Below are positions 39,104 to 48,788 of a DNA stretch of 64,000 nucleotides, one piece after another. The number at the start of each line of letters is the position of its first letter. Position 1 is the stretch's first letter. Made by a program: the position numbers and the translations under genes. The notes under the pieces are model-generated. The model did no database searches and was not told where the DNA came from. It was given only the letters and a program-made list of their open reading frames with translations. Origin of the DNA: Arthrobacter ruber (GTDB lineage: Bacteria; Actinomycetota; Actinomycetes; Actinomycetales; Micrococcaceae). Location of the stretch: NCBI RefSeq assembly GCF_002954225.1, contig NZ_PPTH01000009.1:25000-88999 (forward strand), in the 5' to 3' direction.

Positions 39104-40329
39104 CCCTCCCGGTCGCCCGACGGCCGGGTCCGCACCCTCGGCGCACCGACCAGGGGCGGGCCGGTCCGTCGCCCGGCGGCCTGTCCTCCGCCGGATCGGG
39201 GCGTTCCGGTCCGCGACGGGGACGCCCAGGCGCGCACGGGGGTCCGGGGCGCGGTGGGGCCGACGAGCGCGTCCGCCGCACCCGCGGGGACGTACATGTC
39301 CAGCCACGACGCAGCGCTGTCGACCGCGAGCCGGCGCACGTCACCGCGGGACAGGAAGACGTCGTGCAGGGCGCCGGGAAGCCGCCGGATGGTCACCCGC
39401 GGGCCCAGTTCCGCCGCACGGCGGACCATCGGCACCACGTCGAGGACGCAGTCCGTCGCGAGCTTCGCACTCTTCCACGCGGCGCCCAGGGTCGACGCCG
39501 TCGAGCACAGCACGAGGACCGGGGCGCTCACCGAGATCCCCTTGGCGAGGGTGGCGTGCGCGGCCAGGACCGCGGCGAGCCATCCGGCCGTGATGGGGAA
39601 ACCGGCCTCGGGACGCCACACCGGGTCGACGGGCCACTCCCGGTGGCCGGAGCGGCCCGCCCTGCGGAGGGAGACTCCTGCCTGCGGCAGACGCAGGCGC
39701 AGCTTGGGCCGGCGGCGGGACACCGCGGTCAGCACCCCACGAGCCGTCCTCTTCACCAAGGCCGTGCCCAGCGTGTCGAGCCACGGGCTGTTGAGGACGA
39801 GGGCAGCGATCCTGCCCGGATTGCGCGTGGCCCAGAGCGTGGCGATCAACCCGCCGGTCGAGTGGCCGATCAGGACGAGGTCGACCACGGTCGGGGCGCC
39901 GCGGCGGGCCGCCACGCGACGAGCGAGCGCGGTGACCGCGGCCTCGAGGTCCGCGTCGTAGTCCTCCAGGGAGGTGGCGTAACCCGGGGTCTGGCCGGGC
40001 AGCATGCTCCGCCCGTACTTGTGGAGGTCGAGCGCGAAGAAGGCCCAGCCGTGCGCGTGCAGCGTCCGGGCGAGCTCCTCGTGGAAGAAATAGTCGCTGA
40101 ACCCGTGGAGGTACAGGACGGCGCGCGCAGGATCCGCAGCTCCCACGTCCTGCCCGGAGTCCTGCCCGGCGTCCCCGTCCGGCTCGTGCCCGGTGTCGTG
40201 CCCGGCAACCCCGTCCGGCTCGTAGGCGACGAGCGTCGCGACGCGGGGCCCCTCGTCGTCGGGCTCGAGGGGCAACGTCAGCGCCCGGAATGACGGACCG
40301 AGGACGTCCTCGGTCCAGAACTTGTCCAT
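39100..40329 (-). CDS. Alpha/beta hydrolase (serine aminopeptidase/monoacylglycerol lipase-like)
   Basis: A 409-aa hydrolase of the Hydrolase_4 (monoacylglycerol lipase-like) type. It shows [24 protein letters not shown], the nucleophile motif GHSTGG and a C-terminal His in [12 protein letters not shown]. Residues 37-60 form a 12-residue tandem repeat (EPDG-x8 twice) rich in Asp/Gly, and the last 50 residues are a basic Pro/Arg/Gly-rich tail. The ATG at 40329 has AGGAGGA about 10 nt upstream. Substrate is likely a lipid ester, not proven. Confidence 0.82.
   Translation of the reverse strand: MDKFWTEDVLGPSFRALTLPLEPDDEGPRVATLVAYEPDGVAGHDTGHEPDGDAGQDSGQDVGAADPARAVLYLHGFSDYFFHEELARTLHAHGWAFFALDLHKYGRSMLPGQTPGYATSLEDYDADLEAAVTALARRVAARRGAPTVVDLVLIGHSTGGLIATLWATRNPGRIAALVLNSPWLDTLGTALVKRTARGVLTAVSRRRPKLRLRLPQAGVSLRRAGRSGHREWPVDPVWRPEAGFPITAGWLAAVLAAHATLAKGISVSAPVLVLCSTASTLGAAWKSAKLATDCVLDVVPMVRRAAELGPRVTIRRLPGALHDVFLSRGDVRRLAVDSAASWLDMYVPAGAADALVGPTAPRTPVRAWASPSRTGTPRSGGGQAAGRRTGPPLVGAPRVRTRPSGDREG
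40150..40221 (-). repeat. 36-nt imperfect tandem repeat inside the hydrolase gene
   Basis: Two in-frame copies encode [12 protein letters not shown] and [12 protein letters not shown], followed by a partial continuation (DVGAADP). Such short in-frame repeats change copy number easily. Confidence 0.7.
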
Positions 40330-40395
40330 GCGGACACTATCCTCCTGTCGCCGCCCGAGTTGATGCCCGGACATCCACCGTGGAACTCTTGACCC

Positions 40396-41478
40396 ATGCG
40401 CTTCTACCCGACCTTCTTCCGGATCGTCTTCTCCGGGATGGATGCCGAAAGGGCCCACAGGATCGGCTTCGCCCTCATCCGGGCCGTCGATCCCACTCCT
40501 GCCGGGTGGGCGCTGCGGCGCTTCTGCGCACCGGATCCGAGCCTCGCGACCACGGCCTTCGGCGTGCACTTCCCGTCGCCCTTCGGCCTCGCCGCCGGCT
40601 TCGACAAGGCCGGCAAGGGCGTGCTCCCACTCACGGCCCTCGGCTTCGGTCACGTCGAGATCGGCACGATCACCGGCCAGGCGCAGCCGGGTAATCCGAC
40701 GCCGCGGCTGTTCCGGCTCGTCGAGGACAGGGCCGTCATCAACCGGATGGGCTTCAACAACGACGGCGCGGCCGCGGTGGCGCCCCGTCTCGCCTCCGCC
40801 CGCCGGAGGCTTACGCGCCGCTACGCTGCGCGCCCGCGCCCCGTGGTGGGGGCCAACATCGGCAAGACCAAGAAGGTGGACCTCACCGACGCCGTCGGCG
40901 ACTACCTGGCGAGCGCCGGGCAGCTGGCGCCGGTGGCGGACTACCTCGTGGTCAACGTGTCCTCCCCGAACACGCCCGGGCTCCGGCTGCTGCAGGGCGT
41001 CGACTCCCTCCGGCCGCTCCTCGAGTCCGTGCGGCGGACGGCCGACGACGCCGCGGGCCGGCACGTGCCGCTCCTGGTCAAGATAGCCCCCGACCTCACG
41101 GACCAGGACCTCGACGACGTGGGCGCCCTCGCGCTGGACCTCGGGCTCGACGGCATCGTGGCCACCAACACCACCATCACCCGCGAGAACCTCTCGACCG
41201 ACCCGGCCACGGTGATGGCCAAGGGTGTGGGCGGCCTCAGCGGCGCACCCCTGAAGGCGCGCTCCCTCGAGGTCCTGAAGCGGCTCCGCGCCGCGGTGGG
41301 GACCGAACTCGCGCTCGTCTCCGTGGGTGGCGTGGAGACCCCCGAGGACGTCGTCGAGCGGCTCGAGGCCGGGGCGACGCTCGTCCAGGGGTACACGGGC
41401 TTCCTCTACGAGGGACCCTTCTGGGCGCGGCGGATCAACCGGGGGTTGGTGCGCTCCCGCCGTCGTATCCCGGCCTGA
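40396..41478 (+). CDS. pyrD: Dihydroorotate dehydrogenase (quinone), class 2
   Basis: A 360-aa flavoenzyme that oxidises dihydroorotate to orotate and passes electrons to quinone in pyrimidine synthesis. The N-terminal amphipathic part (FYPTFFRIVFSGMDAERAHR) attaches to the membrane as in class 2 enzymes. FMN-site blocks FGLAAGFDKAGKG, NRMGFNNDG, VVNVSSPNTPGLR (catalytic Ser) and GVGGLSGAPLK, then LVQGYTGFLYEGP, are present. No clear ribosome site precedes the ATG. Confidence 0.95.
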   Translation: MRFYPTFFRIVFSGMDAERAHRIGFALIRAVDPTPAGWALRRFCAPDPSLATTAFGVHFPSPFGLAAGFDKAGKGVLPLTALGFGHVEIGTITGQAQPGNPTPRLFRLVEDRAVINRMGFNNDGAAAVAPRLASARRRLTRRYAARPRPVVGANIGKTKKVDLTDAVGDYLASAGQLAPVADYLVVNVSSPNTPGLRLLQGVDSLRPLLESVRRTADDAAGRHVPLLVKIAPDLTDQDLDDVGALALDLGLDGIVATNTTITRENLSTDPATVMAKGVGGLSGAPLKARSLEVLKRLRAAVGTELALVSVGGVETPEDVVERLEAGATLVQGYTGFLYEGPFWARRINRGLVRSRRRIPA

Positions 41479-41495
41479 CGGCCCGTCCTCGACAT

Positions 41496-41529
41496 GCGAA
41501 GAGCCGGGCCCGAGGGCCCGGCTCTTCGC
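41496..41529. terminator. Bidirectional terminator, pyrD and DUF3043 gene
   Basis: A perfect 16-bp stem (41496-41511 with 41514-41529) lies between the convergent ends. Confidence 0.8.
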
Positions 41530-41562
41530 GTTCCCGTCGCCATGCGTGGCGGCGGAGGGGGG

Positions 41563-42153
41563 TCAGGAGGGGTACTGCCCGCGCTTGACCTGGGGCTTCG
41601 GCAGTCGGAGGCGACGCAGTTGAAGCGCCCGGGTCACGCCGTACCAGAGATCGCCCTGGTTGGGGCCGCCGAACTTCTCGGTCAGCTTCTTCTTGAGCTT
41701 GCGGCGCAGCAGGACGCAGTCCACGATCACCGCGACGATCAGGACCCAGAACGCCATGAGCACGGCGCTCTGCACCGCGAGGGACTGGAAGAAACTGAGG
41801 ACCACGAACACGAGCGCGGCGATCATGAGGAATTCGCCGATGTTGACGCGCGCGTCGACGAACTGGCGGATGAAGCGGCGGCTGGGGCCCTTGTCCCGCA
41901 GCGGCAGGTAGCGCTCGTCGTCGGTGTCGAGTGCCTGGCGCATCCTCGCGCGGTCGTCACGCACCGACGACCGGCTCCTGTCCCGGGCGGCCTTGCGGTC
42001 GGCGGGGACCAGCGGCCGCTTGCGGGCGGCCTGCTGCACGCTGCGCCGGGGCGTCGGGGCGCCCTTGCCCTGCGCGCGCTGCGGCTCGTGGGTGCGTGAA
42101 GCGCTGTCGACGACTTCCTGGGCAGAGGGTGCTTCTTTATTTCGTCCGAACAC
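41563..42153 (-). CDS. DUF3043-family membrane protein
   Basis: 196 aa. A basic N-terminal half with RPLVPADRKAARDRSRSSVRD and YLPLRDKGPSRRFIRQFVDAR is followed by two membrane helices (about 108-128 and 132-150) and a basic tail. This pattern fits the DUF3043 family of actinobacteria; function unknown. The GTG lies exactly 6 nt after TATCCT, so the mRNA is probably leaderless. Confidence 0.8.
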   Translation of the reverse strand: MFGRNKEAPSAQEVVDSASRTHEPQRAQGKGAPTPRRSVQQAARKRPLVPADRKAARDRSRSSVRDDRARMRQALDTDDERYLPLRDKGPSRRFIRQFVDARVNIGEFLMIAALVFVVLSFFQSLAVQSAVLMAFWVLIVAVIVDCVLLRRKLKKKLTEKFGGPNQGDLWYGVTRALQLRRLRLPKPQVKRGQYPS

Positions 42154-42159
42154 CCCCTC

Positions 42160-42165
42160 AGGATA
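42160..42165 (-). promoter_or_regulatory. -10 box for the leaderless DUF3043 gene
   Basis: TATCCT on the minus strand, 6 nt before the GTG at 42153. Confidence 0.5.
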
Positions 42166-42286
42166 CCGGCTCCGGGCGGCGACTCCGCCGGGTGGTGTCG
42201 GGCAGGTCCGGATGGTCCCCGGCCGCCCCCGGCGAGCCCGCCCACGTCAGGCCGGTCCCGGACGGCCCGCCCGCCGCGTGCGTGTG

Positions 42287-42292
42287 TAGGGT
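42287..42292 (+). promoter_or_regulatory. -10 box for the leaderless M20 dipeptidase gene
   Basis: TAGGGT, 6 nt before the ATG at 42299. No ribosome site is present between. Confidence 0.5.
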
Positions 42293-42298
42293 TCTGGC

Positions 42299-43723
42299 AT
42301 GACTTCCATGAGTACCCCCACCGAGCATCCGCACGAGCCCTCCGACGTCGTCGCGCACCTGCGGGCGAGCGTCGACGCGGCGTTCCCCCGGATCGTCGAG
42401 GAACTCTCGGCGCTCGTCGCCATCCCGGGCATCGCCTGGGAGGCCTTCGACGCCGCGGACCTCGACCGCAGCGCCGAGGCCGTGGCCGCACTGGTCCGGG
42501 ACGCCGGTATCGACGACGTCCGCATCCTGCGGGTCGACAACGACGGCACCCCGGGCGGGCCCGCCGTCGTCGCCCGCCGCCGCGCCGTCGGCGACCGACC
42601 CACCGTGCTCCTGTACGCACACCACGACGTCCAGCCACCGGGTGACCCCGCGCTCTGGGAGAGCGAGCCGTTCGAGGCCACCGAACGCCACGGCCGGCTC
42701 TACGGCCGGGGGGCCGCCGACGACAAGGCCGGCATCATGGCGCACATCGGTGCCTTCCGCGCCCTGTCCGAGGTGCTCGGCGACACCTTCGGTGTGGGGG
42801 TGACGCTCTTCATCGAGGGTGAGGAGGAGGCCGGCTCGCCGACCTTCCGCTCCTTCCTCGAGACCTACCGGGACGACCTCGAGGCCGACGTCATCGTGGT
42901 CGCCGACTCCAGCAACTGGAAGGTGGGTGTCCCCGCGCTCACCACCAGCCTGCGCGGCCTCGTGGACGGCACCATCGAGGTCCAGGTCCTCGACCATGCC
43001 GTGCACTCCGGCATGTTCGGCGGCCCCGTGCTCGACGCCCCGACCCTCCTCGCCCGGCTCATCGCGACCCTGCACGACGACGCGGGCGACGTCGCGATCG
43101 CCGGCCTGCAGGGCGGGGACCACGCATCCGTGGACTACGACGAGCAGGACTACCGCTCCGACGCCTCGGTGCTCGACGGCGTGCAGCTCGCCGGGACAGG
43201 TTCCATCGCGTCCCGCCTCTGGCACAAGCCCGCCCTGTCCATCATCGGCATGGACATCCCGAGCGTGGCCCTGTCCTCCAACACGCTGCTCCCGCGGGCG
43301 CGCGCCAAGTTCAGCCTCCGGCTGGCACCGGGCGAGGATCCGCAAGCCGCGATGGACGCCGTGCGCCGCCATGTGGAGGGCCACGCGCCCTTCGGGGCCC
43401 GGGTGACGTTCACGCCGGGGGAGACCGGCAGTCCCTTCCGGACGGACACCACCGAGCCCGCGTCACGCCTGGCCCTCGAAGCCCTGGAGGAGGCGTGGGG
43501 CGTGCAGCCCGTCGAGGCGGGCATGGGCGGCTCCATCCCGTTCATCGCGGACCTCACCGAGCTCTTCCCGTCCGCGCAGATCCTGATCACCGGCGTCGAG
43601 GACCCCGACTCACGGGCCCACAGCGCGAACGAATCGCTGCACCTCGACGAGTTCCGCAAAGCCGTCCTGGCCGAGGCCATCCTCCTCGCACGGCTCAATG
43701 AGGGCGGGCTGCACCGGGAGTAG
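42299..43723 (+). CDS. M20-family dipeptidase
   Basis: A 474-aa zinc peptidase. Metal-site blocks are YAHHDVQPPG, YGRGAADDKAGIMAHI, FIEGEEEAGSP (catalytic and bridging Glu) and VVADSSNW, with the C-terminal His in SRAHSANESLHLDEF. The lid domain has DHAVHSGMFGGPVLD, typical of the CNDP/carnosinase-like branch. It likely cuts dipeptides in the cytoplasm. Divergent from the DUF3043 gene, both with leaderless promoter geometry. Confidence 0.9.
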   Translation: MTSMSTPTEHPHEPSDVVAHLRASVDAAFPRIVEELSALVAIPGIAWEAFDAADLDRSAEAVAALVRDAGIDDVRILRVDNDGTPGGPAVVARRRAVGDRPTVLLYAHHDVQPPGDPALWESEPFEATERHGRLYGRGAADDKAGIMAHIGAFRALSEVLGDTFGVGVTLFIEGEEEAGSPTFRSFLETYRDDLEADVIVVADSSNWKVGVPALTTSLRGLVDGTIEVQVLDHAVHSGMFGGPVLDAPTLLARLIATLHDDAGDVAIAGLQGGDHASVDYDEQDYRSDASVLDGVQLAGTGSIASRLWHKPALSIIGMDIPSVALSSNTLLPRARAKFSLRLAPGEDPQAAMDAVRRHVEGHAPFGARVTFTPGETGSPFRTDTTEPASRLALEALEEAWGVQPVEAGMGGSIPFIADLTELFPSAQILITGVEDPDSRAHSANESLHLDEFRKAVLAEAILLARLNEGGLHRE

Positions 43724-43772
43724 GGGAGGAGCCGGATGGCAGAGGCCGGAAATGTTTCGGGCCCGCCGTCCG

Positions 43773-43801
43773 TTATGCAGTCGCTGGGTCCGGCGTACGA
43801 T
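43773..43801 (+). promoter_or_regulatory. Candidate promoter of the Fe-S carrier gene
   Basis: TTATGC and TACGAT spaced 17 nt, about 75 nt before the start codon. The -35 is weak. Confidence 0.35.
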
Positions 43802-43875
43802 TGAAGGAAGCCGTGCGCGCCCAACCGCGGACGGTACGAGCGGGTCCACCGGGGTCCGAACGAGGAGAGACACTT

Positions 43876-44256
43876 ATGAGCACATCGACCACCGAAACAG
43901 ACTCCCTGCAGGAGTCCACGGATCTCCCTGCGCACGAGGTCGCCCTGTCCGAGGTTGCAGCCGGCAAGGTCCGGAGCCTCCTCGAGCAGGAGGGCCGCAC
44001 GGACCTCCGTCTGCGCGTGGCCGTCCAGCCCGGCGGCTGTTCGGGCCTGATCTACCAGCTCTACTTCGATGAGCGCGTCCTCGACGGCGACGCCGTCCGG
44101 GACTTCGACGGCGTCGAGGTCATCGTGGACAAGATGAGCGTCCCCTACCTGTCCGGCGCGTCCATCGATTTCGAGGACACCATCTCGAAGCAGGGGTTCA
44201 CCATCGACAACCCGAATGCGGGCGGGTCCTGCGCCTGTGGAGACTCATTCCACTAG
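43876..44256 (+). CDS. erpA: A-type iron-sulfur carrier (ErpA/IscA family)
   Basis: 126 aa. The three conserved cysteines that hold the cluster are present: Cys55 in QPGGCSGLIY, Cys119 and Cys121 in SCACGDSF. It delivers Fe-S clusters to apoproteins; the Rieske protein encoded in this window is one possible client, which is inference. The ATG has GAGGAGA 6 nt upstream. The upstream extension of the frame to 43801 lies in the promoter. Confidence 0.9.
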   Translation: MSTSTTETDSLQESTDLPAHEVALSEVAAGKVRSLLEQEGRTDLRLRVAVQPGGCSGLIYQLYFDERVLDGDAVRDFDGVEVIVDKMSVPYLSGASIDFEDTISKQGFTIDNPNAGGSCACGDSFH

Positions 44257-44276
44257 CAGTCCGACGACACACGGCG

Positions 44277-44317
44277 AAGGCCCGGAACGAACCGAAAAGG
44301 TGCGTTCCGGGCCTTTT
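44277..44317 (+). terminator. Intrinsic terminator after erpA
   Basis: A perfect 13-bp stem (44277-44289 with 44303-44315), a 13-nt loop and a TTTT run. Confidence 0.85.
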
Positions 44318-44353
44318 GCATGTCACCGGATCGCAGGTCTTCCGGGTAAGCTC

Positions 44354-44359
44354 TACAGT
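44354..44359 (+). promoter_or_regulatory. Candidate -10 box of the ctaC-ctaD-ctaF operon
   Basis: TACAGT about 78 nt before the ctaC start. The adjacent -35 region is not distinct. Confidence 0.35.
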
Positions 44360-44436
44360 GAGTAGTAAAACTGGATGTGCACCCCGGACCGCTTCCCGGG
44401 CGGGTGGCAACGCACGTAGAAAAGGAAGGTCCGTCT

Positions 44437-45309
44437 GTGAGTTCGCAGGACCGAACCGGTAGCAAGCGCGTCAGGATCGCGAAGATCTCCAGCATCTCGC
44501 TGGTCGGCGCCCTCCTACTGACCGGCTGTTCGGAGGAGGCCCAGAGGGGCTGGCTCCCGGCAGATCGGGACAACACCAACCACACCGCGGCCATCACCGA
44601 TCTGTGGGTCAACTCGTGGATCGCGGCCCTGGCCGTCGGTGTCATCACGTGGGGTCTGATCATCTGGTGCATGGTGGCGTACCGCCGTCGCAAGAACGAC
44701 ACCGGCTACCCGCGGCAGATGAGCTACAACCTGCCGCTCGAGATCTTCTACTTGACGATCCCCCTCTTCATGGTGCTGGTGTTCTTCTACTTCACCGAGC
44801 GTGACATCGCGACCATCGATGCGCGCGTGGAGGATCCCGACGTCATCGTGGACGTACGCGGCAAGCAGTGGTCCTGGGACTTCAACTACGTCACCGAGGA
44901 CAGGTACTCCACGGGAGTGCAGGCCCACCTCACCGGTGAGACCGGCCAGGAGGCAGACCTGCCGACGCTCTACCTGCCCGTGAACAGGACCGTCGAGCTC
45001 CAGCTCAACGCCCGCGACGTGCAGCACTCCTTCTTCGTCCCCGGCTTCCTGATGAAGCGCGACCTCTACCCGGGCCGCACGAACTACATCAATCTCACGC
45101 CCACCAAGGAAGGCACCTTCGACGGGAAGTGCGCCGAACTGTGCGGCCAGTACCACTCGGAGATGCTCTTCAACGTGCAGGTCGTCTCCCAGGCGGAGTT
45201 CGATGCGCAGATGAGTCAGCTGGAAGAGGGCCAGCTCGGCGATGAGTATGACCGCGACTCCTACCCGGAGGACGATCCCGATACCGACCCAGCCAGGAGC
45301 AGCAGCTGA
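44437..45309 (+). CDS. ctaC: Cytochrome c oxidase subunit II
   Basis: A 290-aa lipoprotein subunit of the aa3 oxidase. The lipobox LLLTGC ends at Cys31; two membrane helices follow (about 58-80 and 105-125). The periplasm-side CuA domain carries the ligands in [11 protein letters not shown] and [12 protein letters not shown]. It takes electrons from the bc1 complex and passes them to subunit I. The GTG at 44437 is supported by AAGGAAGG 8 nt upstream; the frame upstream is unused. Acidic C-terminal tail. Confidence 0.95.
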   Translation: MSSQDRTGSKRVRIAKISSISLVGALLLTGCSEEAQRGWLPADRDNTNHTAAITDLWVNSWIAALAVGVITWGLIIWCMVAYRRRKNDTGYPRQMSYNLPLEIFYLTIPLFMVLVFFYFTERDIATIDARVEDPDVIVDVRGKQWSWDFNYVTEDRYSTGVQAHLTGETGQEADLPTLYLPVNRTVELQLNARDVQHSFFVPGFLMKRDLYPGRTNYINLTPTKEGTFDGKCAELCGQYHSEMLFNVQVVSQAEFDAQMSQLEEGQLGDEYDRDSYPEDDPDTDPARSSS

Positions 45310-47039
45310 TGTCCACGTTCGAATACACCCTTGAGGAAGCCGGCACCGTAGCCGCTCCCCGCGTGGTCCCGAGATCCAAGGGGCGCATCGTCGTCAACTG
45401 GATCACCTCGACCGACCACAAGACCATCGGGTACATGTACCTGATCTCCTCGTTCGTCTTCTTCTGCCTCGCCGGCGTGATGGCCCTCGTCATCCGCGCC
45501 GAGCTCTTCGAGCCGGGCATGCAGCTCCTGCAGACGAAGGAGCAGTACAACCAGCTGTTCACGATGCACGGCACCGTGATGCTCCTGATGTTCGCGACCC
45601 CGCTGTTCGCGGGCTTCACGAACGTCATCATGCCCCTGCAGATCGGCGCGCCCGACGTCGCCTTCCCGCGACTGAACGCCCTGGCGTTCTGGTTCTTCCT
45701 GTTCGGCAGCACCATCGCCGTCTCGGGCTTCGTGACTCCGCAGGGCGCAGCGTCGTTCGGCTGGTTCGCCTACGCACCGCTCTCCAGCACGACCTTCTCC
45801 CCGGGTGTCGGTGGCGACCTGTGGGTGTTCGGACTCGCCCTGTCGGGCTTCGGCACCATCCTCGGCGGCGTCAACTTCATCACGACGATCATCTGCATGC
45901 GCGCCCCCGGCATGACGATGTGGCGCATGCCCATCTTCACCTGGAACGCCCTGATCACCTCGATCCTCGTGCTCATGGCGTTCCCGCCCCTGGCTGCCGC
46001 CCTCTTCGCCCTCGGCGCGGACCGCCGCTTCGGGGCCCACATCTTCGACCCGGAAGCGGGCGGTGCCATCCTGTGGCAGCACCTCTTCTGGTTCTTCGGC
46101 CACCCCGAGGTCTACATCATCGCGCTGCCGTTCTTCGGCATCGTCTCCGAGATCTTCCCGGTCTTCAGCCGCAAGCCGATCTTCGGCTACAAGGGCCTCG
46201 TCTACGCGACGATCTCCATCGCCGCCCTGTCGGTGACCGTGTGGGCGCACCACATGTACGTCACCGGCGCCGTGCTGCTGCCGTTCTTCGCATTCATGAC
46301 CATGCTCATCGCGGTGCCCACGGGTGTGAAGTTCTTCAACTGGATCGGTACGCTCTGGCGCGGTTCGCTGACGTTCGAGACGCCCATGCTGTGGAGCCTG
46401 GGCTTCCTCGTGACCTTCCTGTTCGGTGGCCTGACCGGGATCATCCTGGCCTCGCCCCCGCTGGACTTCCACGTCTCCGACACCTACTTCGTGGTGGCGC
46501 ACTTCCACTACGTGGTCTTCGGGACCGTGGTGTTCGCGATGTTCGCCGGCTTCTACTTCTGGTGGCCCAAGTTCACGGGCAAGATGCTCAACGAGCGCCT
46601 CGGCAAGATCCACTTCTGGATGCTGTTCCTCGGCTTCCACGCCACGTTCCTGATCCAGCACTGGCTCGGTGTCGAGGGCATGCCCCGCCGCTATGCGGAC
46701 TACCTGCCCGAGGACGGCTTCACGGCCATGAACCAGTTCTCCACCATCGGCTCGTTCGTCCTGGGCGCCTCCCTGATCCCGTTCTTCTGGAACGTGTACA
46801 TCACCTGGCGCACCGGCAAGAAGGTCGAGGTGGACGACCCGTGGGGCTTCGGCGCCTCGCTGGAATGGGCCACCTCGTGCCCGCCTCCGCGCCACAACTT
46901 CACCTCGCTGCCCCGCATCCGCTCGGAGCGGCCGGCACTGGATCTCCACCACCCCGAACTCCAGCAGACCCACACCCCCGATGACAGCGTGATCGGCCAG
47001 GCGCTGGGCTCGGCCGACCGGAAGGACGCGGACGCATGA
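45309..47039 (+). CDS. ctaD: Cytochrome c oxidase subunit I
   Basis: A 576-aa, 12-helix subunit with heme a, heme a3 and CuB that reduces oxygen and pumps protons. Landmarks are the heme a ligand region [18 protein letters not shown], the CuB/Tyr block [25 protein letters not shown] and HFHYVVFG. The ATG shares one base with the ctaC stop (TGATG). Confidence 0.97.
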   Translation: MSTFEYTLEEAGTVAAPRVVPRSKGRIVVNWITSTDHKTIGYMYLISSFVFFCLAGVMALVIRAELFEPGMQLLQTKEQYNQLFTMHGTVMLLMFATPLFAGFTNVIMPLQIGAPDVAFPRLNALAFWFFLFGSTIAVSGFVTPQGAASFGWFAYAPLSSTTFSPGVGGDLWVFGLALSGFGTILGGVNFITTIICMRAPGMTMWRMPIFTWNALITSILVLMAFPPLAAALFALGADRRFGAHIFDPEAGGAILWQHLFWFFGHPEVYIIALPFFGIVSEIFPVFSRKPIFGYKGLVYATISIAALSVTVWAHHMYVTGAVLLPFFAFMTMLIAVPTGVKFFNWIGTLWRGSLTFETPMLWSLGFLVTFLFGGLTGIILASPPLDFHVSDTYFVVAHFHYVVFGTVVFAMFAGFYFWWPKFTGKMLNERLGKIHFWMLFLGFHATFLIQHWLGVEGMPRRYADYLPEDGFTAMNQFSTIGSFVLGASLIPFFWNVYITWRTGKKVEVDDPWGFGASLEWATSCPPPRHNFTSLPRIRSERPALDLHHPELQQTHTPDDSVIGQALGSADRKDADA

Positions 47040-47437
47040 GGATCGAGAAGAACCTCTTCCTGATCGGTGTGCCGATCTTCGTGCCCATCGCCCTGATCTA
47101 CGGTTTCCTGACCGAGTGGTCGGAGTGGGTCGGTCTGCTCGGCATCCTGCTCGTCGGCGGACTCGCCGGGATGATCGGCTTCTACCTCGCGTTCACCGGC
47201 AAGCGCGTCGGGGAACGCCCTGAGGACCGCCTCGACGCCGAGATCCACGAGGGGTCTGGCGAGCAAGGGCACTTCAGCCCCTGGAGCTGGTGGCCCCTCG
47301 TGCTCGGTCTGTCCGCCGCCACCGGGTTCCTCGGCATGGCGATCGGCTTCTGGATCCTCTACATGGGCCTCGGTCTCGCCGTGATCGCCCTCGTCGGCTG
47401 GGTCTTCGAGTACAGCCGGGGCGACCACGCCCACTAG
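47036..47437 (+). CDS. ctaF: Cytochrome c oxidase subunit IV, actinobacterial type
   Basis: A 133-aa membrane protein with four predicted helices, two at the N-terminus (about 8-55) and two after a charged linker with [12 protein letters not shown]. It is the small aa3 subunit found in actinobacteria. The ATG overlaps the ctaD stop by 4 nt (ATGA). Confidence 0.9.
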   Translation: MRIEKNLFLIGVPIFVPIALIYGFLTEWSEWVGLLGILLVGGLAGMIGFYLAFTGKRVGERPEDRLDAEIHEGSGEQGHFSPWSWWPLVLGLSAATGFLGMAIGFWILYMGLGLAVIALVGWVFEYSRGDHAH

Positions 47438-47453
47438 CCCCACCGTGCACCAC

Positions 47454-47484
47454 CGAGGGAGCCCGCCATGTGCGGGCTCCCTCG
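47454..47484 (+). terminator. Terminator after ctaF
   Basis: A perfect 13-bp stem (CGAGGGAGCCCGC with its complement) with a 5-nt loop, followed by cgttta. Confidence 0.8.
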
Positions 47485-47559
47485 CGTTTAAGCAGGGCGT
47501 CTGCGTACAGTCGGTATCGACGCCGTGCGGCGGGACAGCAGAGAGAAGGAGACCGACAC

Positions 47560-48351
47560 ATGGCCGTGCTGCCGAGGCCCTTCGACGCGGACCGGCTGGA
47601 TGACGCCTCCGCCACCCCCAAGCACGTCCAGCTGCGCGAGAGCCTGCGGCGCTACGTTCAGCACTGCGGTGAGCCAGGGGCCGGCATCCCGTCGGAGCGG
47701 CAGCTGAGCGACTACTTCGGGGTGGCCCGCATGACCGTCCGCCAGGCCGTCGACGCCCTGGTCGCGGAGGAGGTCCTCGAGCGCGTCGTGGGACTCGGGA
47801 CCTTCGTGGCGCGGAGCAAGATGGACCTGCACGTGAAGATGACCTCGTACACCGAGGAGATGATCCGGCGCGGCATGGTGCCGGATGCCCGTGTGCTGAG
47901 CTTCGAACAGCAGGGAGCCTCGCCGCTCGTTGCGCGAGAGCTGCAGATCGAGATCGGTCAGCCGGTGATCCGGTTCCGGCGGCAGCTGCTGGCCGACGGG
48001 GAGCCCATGAGCGTGGATGAGAACTTCATCCCGGCGCACCGCGTGAAGGGGATCCTCGACGGTCCTCCTCCCACCTCGCTGTACAACGTGCTCAGCGAGA
48101 AGTACGGGCTCGTCATGGAGTGGGGGGAGGACACGATCGAGGCGACGGCGGCGTCGCCGTCCATCGCGCGCCTGCTCAATGTGGAGATGAATGCGCCGCT
48201 GCTCAAGATCCAGCGGCACGCCTACGTGGCGCGGGCGATGATCGACTACTCCGTCTCCTATTACCGTGCCGACCGCTACAAGCTGTGGGTGCCCCTGCAG
48301 CGGCCCGGCGTACGCACCCCCCGCGCGTACAGCCCGAAGCCGCCCCGGTGA
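47560..48351 (+). CDS. GntR-family regulator, HutC subfamily
   Basis: 263 aa. The N-terminal winged helix (IPSERQLSDYFGVARMTVRQAVDAL, with LERVVGLGTFVA as the wing) is joined to a UTRA ligand-binding domain (QPVIRFRRQLLADGEPMSVDENFIP, then a YYRADRYKLWVPL end). HutC-type regulators respond to small metabolites such as amino sugar phosphates or histidine derivatives. It lies between the two halves of the respiratory cluster with its own ribosome site (AGAAGGAG). No obvious target operator was found nearby. Confidence 0.88.
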   Translation: MAVLPRPFDADRLDDASATPKHVQLRESLRRYVQHCGEPGAGIPSERQLSDYFGVARMTVRQAVDALVAEEVLERVVGLGTFVARSKMDLHVKMTSYTEEMIRRGMVPDARVLSFEQQGASPLVARELQIEIGQPVIRFRRQLLADGEPMSVDENFIPAHRVKGILDGPPPTSLYNVLSEKYGLVMEWGEDTIEATAASPSIARLLNVEMNAPLLKIQRHAYVARAMIDYSVSYYRADRYKLWVPLQRPGVRTPRAYSPKPPR

Positions 48352-48788
48352 CCTTCGCGGGCCCGTGCTGAAGGGGTACGCCCGCCCCCGGCCTACTGGC
48401 CACGGCGACGCCTACGCCCCGTTACTCCCCGATGGTCCCCGATCCGCGCTCGGGACGTGGCACGCGATCGCCCTGGCACCGTTCGAGCCTGCCGTGCCAG
48501 GCACCTGCTCGGAGAGATTGCTGCAGGCTCTCGTACCCACCCGTCAAGAACCCCATCCCGCCCGCGACGATCACCGCAGCGACGAGCCCGAGGAGATGTG
48601 CAGGAGGACCACTCGGAGGAGTCCTGGACCCGGGTCGCTACCCACCCGAGGGACGTCATCCATCCTCGCGTCCATTCGATCCGGGCGGCAGGCCACCAGT
48701 ACGACACCTGCCGCGCATCCCGGCTCTGATCATGACCATCGCCGTCGAACACAGCAGCGACCCGGAGGGTGCGCCCCTTCCGGGCGAA
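48352..48788. other. 437-nt interval without a confident gene
   Basis: Minus-strand bases 48574-48422 encode a 50-codon frame from GTG with a hydrophobic start (VIVAGGMGFLTGGYESLQQS) that could be a tiny membrane protein or the end of a decayed gene; the same frame is open upstream only to a stop near 48640 and no good ribosome site is seen. No repeat or RNA gene was recognised. Confidence 0.3.

Noticed and set aside
45261..46973. 570-codon open frame opposite ctaD
   Set aside because: Translation is an extreme Glu/Gly/His/Arg mixture, a shadow of the membrane-protein codons of ctaD.
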